Shown in pieces: positions 7,448-11,439 of a stretch of 11,439 nt of DNA. Source of the stretch: CAZAGD01 sp049699975. Lineage in GTDB: Bacteria; Desulfobacterota; SM23-61. The position numbers were made by a program, and so were the translations under genes. Where the stretch lies: NCBI GenBank assembly GCA_049699975.1, contig JBNAWB010000115.1:1-11439 (forward strand), in the 5' to 3' direction. A model generated the notes under the pieces. It was not told the DNA's origin. It was given only the letters and a program-made list of their open reading frames with translations, and made no database searches. How positions within the stretch are numbered: the stretch's first letter is position 1; each line of letters starts with the position of its first letter.

Positions 7448-8451
7448 CAGAGCAACCCCACTCTCCGGCACGCAATATCCAGGACTAAGTTAATCAGCTC
7501 GGCATAAGAAATGCCTGCTGTGCGGGCGGCCTTAGGAAAACAAGAATTGGCGTCGGGATTAGGCAGTATGCCGGGCAAGGGATTCAGTTCTAAGATGTTA
7601 GGTTCTCCTTTTTCGTCAAGGCGTACATCAATCCGACACCAATCCCGGCATCTTAAGGCCCAAAAAGCTGCTCGACAAACTGATTCGATTTTTTTCTTGA
7701 GGTTTAGTGGTATCTTGGCTGGGCAGGAAAAGATTTCCAAAGGTTTTTCTACAGTATCCCAGATCCATTTAGCTTCGTAAGAATATATAGGATTTATGTT
7801 AGGAGGAAGTTCAGAGAATTGGATTTCTACAATAGGTAATATTTTTAAATCTTGTCCATTGCCTAAGAGGGCCACGGTGAATTCCCGCCCCGGCAAATAT
7901 TTTTCCACCAAAGCGGGTTGCGCATAAACCTCTAAGATATGCTGGACTTGTTCTTTCAAATCCCGCTTGGTATGGACCAAGGCTTTGTTGCTAATTCCTT
8001 TACTTGACCCTTCCCAAAGAGGTTTCACGATCAAAGGAAAAGGCGGAAGGTGGTCAAGCTTTTGGATGTTGGTGACGACGCGAAAAGGAGCGGTGGGGAT
8101 GCCATGATAAGAAAGAATCTCTTTGGCCAATGATTTATCTAAACAAAGGCCCAAGGTTAGAGGGTCTGAACCAGTATAAGGAATCTGTAACATTTCCAGA
8201 ATGGCGGGAATTTGGAGCTCCCGACTTGCCCCTTTTAGTCCTTCGGCCATATTAAAAACTATCTGCGGCCGATGCTTTTGGAACTTGGCAAACGCTTTTT
8301 CGTCGGCTTCAATGAGCAAAACTTGGTGCCTTTGGGCCAAAGCTGAGCGAACGGCATTAATAGTCTCTTCATCATCCCATTCGGCGTAGAGATCATTAGC
8401 GGTGGCCGCAAATCTGCTTTTCTTTAAATTGAAGCATAGAGCGACTTTCAT
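7447..8451 (-). CDS. ATP-grasp ligase, Ddl superfamily, non-canonical (first of tandem pair)
   Basis: A 334-residue carboxylate-amine ligase of the ATP-grasp fold, homologous to D-alanine-D-alanine ligases and to the next gene. Visible blocks are IVFNMAEG (64-71), PYTGSDPLTLGLCLDK (91-106), IVKPLWEGSSKGIS (141-154, the nucleotide-binding loop), LVEKYLPGREFTV (181-193) and YEAKW (225-229). The metal-binding residues D275, E288 and N290 lie in RIDVRLD and LELNPLPG. The C-terminus keeps FPKAARTAGISY (305-316), as in Ddl. The N-terminal half lacks the EREVS motif that holds the first D-Ala in true Ddl enzymes, so the amino substrate is likely different. ATG 8451 follows AGGAG by 5 bases. It starts 17 bases after the arginine decarboxylase stop, in the same operon as the polyamine genes. 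Confidence 0.88.
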   Translation of the reverse strand: MKVALCFNLKKSRFAATANDLYAEWDDEETINAVRSALAQRHQVLLIEADEKAFAKFQKHRPQIVFNMAEGLKGASRELQIPAILEMLQIPYTGSDPLTLGLCLDKSLAKEILSYHGIPTAPFRVVTNIQKLDHLPPFPLIVKPLWEGSSKGISNKALVHTKRDLKEQVQHILEVYAQPALVEKYLPGREFTVALLGNGQDLKILPIVEIQFSELPPNINPIYSYEAKWIWDTVEKPLEIFSCPAKIPLNLKKKIESVCRAAFWALRCRDWCRIDVRLDEKGEPNILELNPLPGILPNPDANSCFPKAARTAGISYAELINLVLDIACRRVGLL

Positions 8452-8468
8452 TTTTGCTCCTGCTCTTT

Positions 8469-9014
8469 TTAGAGAATGAAGACGGCGGCGGCCAAAACCG
8501 TGGCCCAGCCGCTTTTTACTATACAGGATTGGGTAATATTAGTAGTGCGTACAATTTTATCACTAATTCTATAAAATTCTTTCTTTTCATCCCAACTTTT
8601 GTCTTCATCAAATTCTATCCCCAAAGTGGAAGCAAGCATGGCGGCCGCTAAATCTTCGGCATAGTCACCGGCCTCCTTTTCAGTTTGGCCGAAAGCATGG
8701 TGTTCAGATAGATAGCCATAGAGAGATTTTTCAGTGGGGATAGCACAACCAATAGAAGCAGCGATCAGGCGGCGCGGCTCATTTGAACTACACTTGGCCA
8801 ATACGCAGAAAGTTATGCCTCCGGGCACAAGCTCGCGCAATCCCTGAGATCGAGAAATTATTTTACACCGGGGAGGGAGAATACTGGAGACAGTAACCAA
8901 GTTACATTTTTCAATGCCCGCATCTCTTAAGGCTAACTCAAAAGACCGCAATTCTTCTTTATGCATTCCCACCCCTTTGGTAAAAAATACCTTGCGCGGA
9001 ACCCATGTCTCCAA
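8469..9014 (-). CDS. pdaD: Pyruvoyl-dependent arginine decarboxylase
   Basis: This enzyme makes agmatine and CO2 from L-arginine, the first step of putrescine synthesis through agmatine. The 181-residue proenzyme shows the self-cleavage site in TVSSILPP: cleavage between S43 and S44 should turn S44 into the pyruvoyl group. The N-terminal VPRKVFFTKGVG block (5-16) and NLV-x-VSSILPP match the archaeal/bacterial PvlArgDC family. E104 in LSEHH aligns with the catalytic Glu109 of the Methanocaldococcus jannaschii enzyme. The size is close to the usual 160-200 residues. The start is TTG 9014, supported by AAGGAGG (9024-9030) at 9-base spacing; the first downstream ATG would remove the conserved N-terminal block. 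It lies 24 bases after agmatinase, the enzyme that uses its product. Confidence 0.93.
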   Translation of the reverse strand: METWVPRKVFFTKGVGMHKEELRSFELALRDAGIEKCNLVTVSSILPPRCKIISRSQGLRELVPGGITFCVLAKCSSNEPRRLIAASIGCAIPTEKSLYGYLSEHHAFGQTEKEAGDYAEDLAAAMLASTLGIEFDEDKSWDEKKEFYRISDKIVRTTNITQSCIVKSGWATVLAAAVFIL

Positions 9015-9023
9015 TTCTTCTTT

Positions 9024-9030
9024 CCTCCTT
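9024..9030 (-). promoter_or_regulatory. Ribosome binding site deciding the TTG start of the arginine decarboxylase
   Basis: AAGGAGG on the minus strand, nine bases before TTG 9014. It is a near-perfect anti-16S match at ideal spacing, and it fixes the start at a rare TTG instead of the internal ATG at codon 17. Confidence 0.85.
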
Positions 9031-9038
9031 TGTTAAAA

Positions 9039-9938
9039 TCAACGCTCCTTCTTCAAGGAGTCGGCAAAAATTTCACCTAAGAATCTATATATTAGCTTGG
9101 CCGCTAAGAACTCAGGACTGGTTAAACCTGGAATAGGGGTAAGTTCCACAACATCAAAACCCACAATTTCTTTTTTCCTGGCCAAAAACCTGAGTAATCC
9201 GACTAGGCTTTTCCAAGTAAGGCCGGCCGGTTCAGGAGTCCCCACTGCCGGCATAATCGATGGATCAAGGACATCTAAATCTATGGTTACATAAACTTGG
9301 GAAGTAAGGGCAGCGCATACTTTTTCTTCCCAGGAGGTTAGATCTTCTAATTGGTGCCCCCAAAAGGTAACCACGCTACTTTCTTTTAAATAGTCATTTT
9401 CTTCCTTGCTCAAACTGCGTATGCCTACCTGGACTAAGGGGCCTAATTCAGCCAAGCGCCGGCCCACGCAAGCATGACTAAAACGTGTCCCTTCATATTC
9501 ATCCCGCAGATCCGCATGGGCATCTAATTGTAAGAAAGAGAGCTGCGGATACTTATCTTTTAGGGCTTGGGCCACTCCTAAGGTTAATGTGTGTTCCCCC
9601 CCAAGGAGCACCAGAAATTTGCCTGCGTCCAAAACCTTCTGTACGCAAAATCGTACCTGCCGCACCATCTCTTCTGGGCCACAAGCCACAGCTTCCAAGG
9701 GGTCTAGCGTGTGGATGCCTATTTGAAAAGTTTCCACTTGTAATTCTTCATCAAATAGCTCTAAGTGGGTAGAAGCTTCCAGAATGGCCAAAGGGCCGCG
9801 GCGCGATCCAGGGATGTAGGTGCTGGTCAGGTCATAAAGCACGGGCAATAATATTACCCGGGCATTTTCCCACCTCGAATAGGCAGAGGGTAAGCCCCCA
9901 AAATTAAAGGGTATGGTCATAGGTTCTTTAGCAATCAT
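9039..9938 (-). CDS. speB: Agmatinase (ureohydrolase family)
   Basis: Agmatinase hydrolyses agmatine to putrescine and urea with a dinuclear Mn centre. The 299-residue protein has the ureohydrolase signatures in order: GGEHTLTLG (113-121, H116), LQLDAHADLRDEY (136-148, D139, H141 and D143) and TIDLDVLDPSIMPAVGTPEP (218-237, D220 and D222, with E236 nearby). The GTPEPAGL block (233-240) and the size favour agmatinase over arginase. It overlaps the stop of the DHS-like gene by four bases (ATGA), a sign of translational coupling, and is followed by arginine decarboxylase, whose product it uses. Formiminoglutamase or guanidinobutyrase activity is a less likely alternative given this context. Confidence 0.93.
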   Translation of the reverse strand: MIAKEPMTIPFNFGGLPSAYSRWENARVILLPVLYDLTSTYIPGSRRGPLAILEASTHLELFDEELQVETFQIGIHTLDPLEAVACGPEEMVRQVRFCVQKVLDAGKFLVLLGGEHTLTLGVAQALKDKYPQLSFLQLDAHADLRDEYEGTRFSHACVGRRLAELGPLVQVGIRSLSKEENDYLKESSVVTFWGHQLEDLTSWEEKVCAALTSQVYVTIDLDVLDPSIMPAVGTPEPAGLTWKSLVGLLRFLARKKEIVGFDVVELTPIPGLTSPEFLAAKLIYRFLGEIFADSLKKER

Positions 9939-10978
9939 TTCCGTTTCCCTGGATTATAATTAGCAGGCCAGGAATACAGTTTACGCATATTGGGCCGCCG
10001 GCGCTTTTTTATCAATTCACCCCATTCTTGCACTAAAGCGGAAACAAGAATGGGCAAGGCAATGGTGGAGTCACAATAAAGGGTTACTTTTCGGGCCTGT
10101 TCAGCTATCTTACCCCATGATTGGGATTCTTCAAATGTGCAACCACTCAAACCGCCCCAATGGGGAGCATCTGTGGTAATTTGAATTGCATAATGATGGC
10201 CCGGCACTTTCAAGCCCATCATGTTGGCCGTAACTTCTGTCTGTTGAATAAAATTTTTGGGAGTGCCCCCGCCAAGGAAGATGACTCCTGTGGCTTTAGA
10301 TTGGGCGGCGATGAAAGCAGTTTCCCGCACATCGGCCAATATGTCAAAAAGTAAAGGGGGATTATTCCTTTCCAGCGCCAAGGCAATACCAATAGAAGAA
10401 TCCCCCAAGGCGGGACAATAAATAGGCACTCCTGCTTGGTAGGCGGCGGTAATAATCCCTTCTTCTTTTTTATCTTTGAGGAGCTGTTTACCTAAACGAG
10501 CAAAAAATTCCCTCGTATTCAAAGGCCGATTGGCGCGTATGGAGCGGGCAAAACGCATAATATACAAATCAGATTCCACAAATTCTTTTTCGCTGGCAAA
10601 GACATCGTAGATGCGATCAATCCCTTCTTTTTTTAAAACTACGTCATCGACAAAATGGTGACCTTGCCAGTGGTAAAATCCCAAGGTTTCGTGGAGGTCG
10701 TGAAAGAGATTGGCCCCCGTAGAAACAAGGCAATCGATGAAACGATTTTGGATGAGATACACTAAAATTTGGCGCATCCCGGCCGGAATAAGAGCTCCGG
10801 CTAAACCAAAAAAAATGGTTGTTTCTTCTTTTAGCATTTCTTTCCAAATTTGGAAGGCCAGCGAAAGGTTTTTGCCCTGGAAGGCTGTTCCTCCCATCTC
10901 CTGCAAGAGGCCTGAGGTTTCTTGGTTTTTTTTAACCTTAAGTGGCTTAACTGGTTTTCTTAAGCTTAGATTCTCCAT
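9935..10978 (-). CDS. Deoxyhypusine synthase-like enzyme, probable homospermidine synthase (SpeY type)
   Basis: A 347-residue member of the deoxyhypusine synthase family, which moves an aminobutyl group in an NAD-dependent reaction. The catalytic lysine is K290 in SQSWGKI (285-291), matching Lys329 of human DHS in VSWGKI. NAD-site signatures include STGAN (86-90), GDSS (192-195) and GGGTPKNF (236-243). Bacteria lack eIF5A, so hypusine formation is unlikely. The active site differs from eukaryotic DHS: KHHI is KNFI here, and the acidic FDGSDSG segment is replaced by HWGGLSG. This is the pattern I associate with bacterial DHS-like proteins such as cyanobacterial SpeY, which is needed for homospermidine synthesis. 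First gene of the operon. ATG 10978 follows GGAGG (10988-10992) by 9 bases. Neighbouring agmatinase and arginine decarboxylase would supply putrescine as substrate. Confidence 0.88.
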   Translation of the reverse strand: MENLSLRKPVKPLKVKKNQETSGLLQEMGGTAFQGKNLSLAFQIWKEMLKEETTIFFGLAGALIPAGMRQILVYLIQNRFIDCLVSTGANLFHDLHETLGFYHWQGHHFVDDVVLKKEGIDRIYDVFASEKEFVESDLYIMRFARSIRANRPLNTREFFARLGKQLLKDKKEEGIITAAYQAGVPIYCPALGDSSIGIALALERNNPPLLFDILADVRETAFIAAQSKATGVIFLGGGTPKNFIQQTEVTANMMGLKVPGHHYAIQITTDAPHWGGLSGCTFEESQSWGKIAEQARKVTLYCDSTIALPILVSALVQEWGELIKKRRRPNMRKLYSWPANYNPGKRK

Positions 10979-10987
10979 GGAATTTAG

Positions 10988-10992
10988 CCTCC
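10988..10992 (-). promoter_or_regulatory. Ribosome binding site of the first operon gene
   Basis: GGAGG on the minus strand, nine bases upstream of ATG 10978. It supports that start. Confidence 0.8.
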
Positions 10993-11021
10993 GCTAAGGA
11001 ATTGCCATAAGTATCCGATAA

Positions 11022-11050
11022 AAAATACTGAAAAAAAAATTTTTCGTCAA
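11022..11050 (-). promoter_or_regulatory. Sigma70-like promoter for the ten-gene operon
   Basis: On the minus strand, TTGACG (11045-11050, five of six matches to TTGACA) is followed after exactly 17 bases by TATTTT (11022-11027, four of six to TATAAT). Transcription would begin near 11015, giving a leader of about 37 bases that contains the GGAGG site. It is the only good promoter-like pair I see in front of the run of ten minus-strand genes, so it may drive all of them. A transcription start map would settle it. Confidence 0.6.
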
Positions 11051-11080
11051 GAAATTTAAATAAAAATTTTAAAATTTTTT
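11051..11080 (-). promoter_or_regulatory. A/T tract upstream of the promoter (UP-element-like)
   Basis: Directly upstream of the -35 hexamer lie 30 bases made almost only of A and T runs in phase (AAATTT, AAAAATTTT, AAAATTTTTT on the plus strand). Such tracts bend DNA and bind the alpha subunit of RNA polymerase in strong bacterial promoters. That role is inferred from position and composition only. Confidence 0.4.
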
Positions 11081-11105
11081 CCCTGACCGTCGAACAGTTT
11101 TATTT

Positions 11106-11146
11106 TTCGCTCCCCAATGTGATCTGGCCGGAGGGGGAGAGGCGAA
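11106..11146. repeat. Local hairpin inside the left arm of the foldback element
   Basis: TTCGC plus TCCCC (11106-11115) pairs with GGGGA (11134-11138) and GCGAA (11142-11146), leaving a 3-base bulge and an 18-base loop. It is GC-rich compared with its surroundings. No T-tract follows, so it is not a simple terminator. Role unknown. Confidence 0.35.
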
Positions 11147-11243
11147 ATTAAAATCGGCTGGGAAATGACTATCTTCCTCTTACCCACCTTTTTTCCGCAA
11201 AGAACGGCGGGGACAAGCTTTTCTGCTCCAAATAAGCTGAAAT

Positions 11244-11271
11244 AATAGCTCCTTTTTTTAAATAGCTCCTT
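11244..11271. repeat. Two 11-base direct repeats
   Basis: AATAGCTCCTT occurs at 11244-11254 and again at 11261-11271, a period of 17 bases, in the central part of the foldback element. It may be chance in low-complexity sequence or a pair of protein-binding sites. Confidence 0.35.
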
Positions 11272-11293
11272 ATCTTCCCCGCCCATCCTTATG

Positions 11294-11324
11294 AAAAAAA
11301 TAAGTGCCTCATTTTAATGAGCTT
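11294..11324 (-). terminator. Weak terminator-like hairpin, minus strand
   Basis: On the minus strand the stem CTCAT/ATGAG (11317-11321 with 11308-11312, four-base loop), extended by AAG/CTT across a 3-base bulge, is followed by A and seven T (11294-11300). The stem is short and AT-rich, so termination would be weak. It could stop transcripts entering from a gene right of the window. Confidence 0.3.
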
Positions 11325-11358
11325 CTCCCCCTCCCGCCTCGAATTGCCCTGAAATCTA

Positions 11359-11405
11359 AAAAGTGATCGACGGTTAGATTTTTCTACTGACCGTTGATCA
11401 CTTTT
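11359..11405. terminator. 19-bp hairpin, possible terminator or repeat junction
   Basis: 11359-11377 pairs with 11387-11405 around a 9-base loop. As plus-strand RNA all 19 pairs form, two of them G:U; as minus-strand RNA those two become A:C mismatches. The stem begins with AAAAG and ends with CTTTT. A T5 run follows on the minus strand and TTTTAAATTTT on the plus strand, so it may terminate a minus-strand gene lying beyond the right edge. Its arms are also copies of the foldback-element end motif, so a repeat origin is just as likely. Confidence 0.4.
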
Positions 11406-11439
11406 AAATTTTAATCTAAGCTGGGATCGATAAATCCTT

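Larger units (their letters stand above)
11083..11377. repeat. Foldback (MITE-like) element with imperfect terminal inverted repeats
   Basis: The left end at 11083-11101 (CTGACCGTCGAACAGTTTT) and the reverse complement of 11359-11377 (CTAACCGTCGATCACTTTT) match at 16 of 19 positions. The match resumes further in. GGAGGGGGAGA starts at 11130 on the plus strand and at 11334 on the minus strand, 47 and 43 bases from the respective ends. TTAAAAT then follows 18 and 17 bases later. The arms are thus about 70-75 bases, with a central part of about 155 bases that encodes nothing I recognise. T-rich flanks (ATTTTTTCC left, ATTTTTCTA right) are a possible degenerate target duplication. It looks like a small non-autonomous element or a large structured repeat just upstream of the operon promoter. 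Confidence 0.5.

Noticed and set aside
6392..8451. Calling both ligases D-alanine-D-alanine ligase (ddl)
   Set aside because: The ATP-grasp core fits, but the N-terminal D-Ala binding motif is missing in both, and the second also lacks the NTLPG block; there are no cell-wall genes around them.
9935..10978. Hypusine formation on eIF5A
   Set aside because: Bacterial context, altered substrate-binding segments, and adjacent putrescine genes favour a small-molecule aminobutyl transfer.
11056..11286. 76-codon open frame on the minus strand in the intergenic region
   Set aside because: It lies inside the foldback repeat, has no properly spaced ribosome binding site, overlaps the -35-proximal A/T tract at its end, and its translation has no recognisable domain and a low-complexity look.
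1..11439. CRISPR array, tRNA, rRNA, phage or transposase genes
   Set aside because: No regularly spaced repeats, cloverleaf-like segments, rRNA-like stretches or transposase/integrase motifs were seen on either strand.

Overview
The window looks like a piece of a bacterial chromosome, moderately AT-rich by eye and densely coded. Strong GGAGG-type ribosome binding sites, GTG and TTG starts beside ATG, and a sigma70-like promoter point to a bacterium. The phylum cannot be assigned from this sequence. The mix of pyruvoyl-dependent arginine decarboxylase, agmatinase and a bacterial deoxyhypusine-synthase-like enzyme fits several anaerobic, thermophilic or uncultured bacterial lineages.

Left part (1-2033, plus strand): a 162-base leader with small repeats, then two overlapping genes. 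The first encodes a TIM-barrel sugar isomerase/epimerase-like protein. The second encodes a GT81-type glycosyltransferase resembling glucosyl-3-phosphoglycerate synthase. They converge on the minus-strand operon with only 14 bases between stop codons.

Main part (2048-10978, minus strand): ten genes in one tight run, with overlaps or gaps of at most 24 bases, so probably one operon of about 8.9 kb. In transcription order they are: DHS-like homospermidine-type synthase, agmatinase (speB), pyruvoyl arginine decarboxylase (pdaD), two tandem Ddl-superfamily ATP-grasp ligases, a class I methyltransferase, a 90-residue two-helix membrane protein, two tandem GT4 glycosyltransferases and a second class I methyltransferase. 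The first three make arginine to agmatine to putrescine to (probably) homospermidine without decarboxylated SAM. The later genes look like a ligase/methylase/glycosylase tailoring set. Their co-transcription with polyamine genes suggests, but does not prove, synthesis of a conjugated polyamine or amino-acid product; this is the best candidate here for an undescribed pathway.

Right part (10979-11439): a 461-base intergenic region. It holds a good ribosome binding site, a sigma70-like promoter (TTGACG, 17 bases, TATTTT) with an A/T-rich tract upstream, and a roughly 295-bp foldback element with imperfect terminal inverted repeats. A third copy of the terminal motif lies just outside the element and forms a 19-bp hairpin with its right end. 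No gene is convincingly present there.
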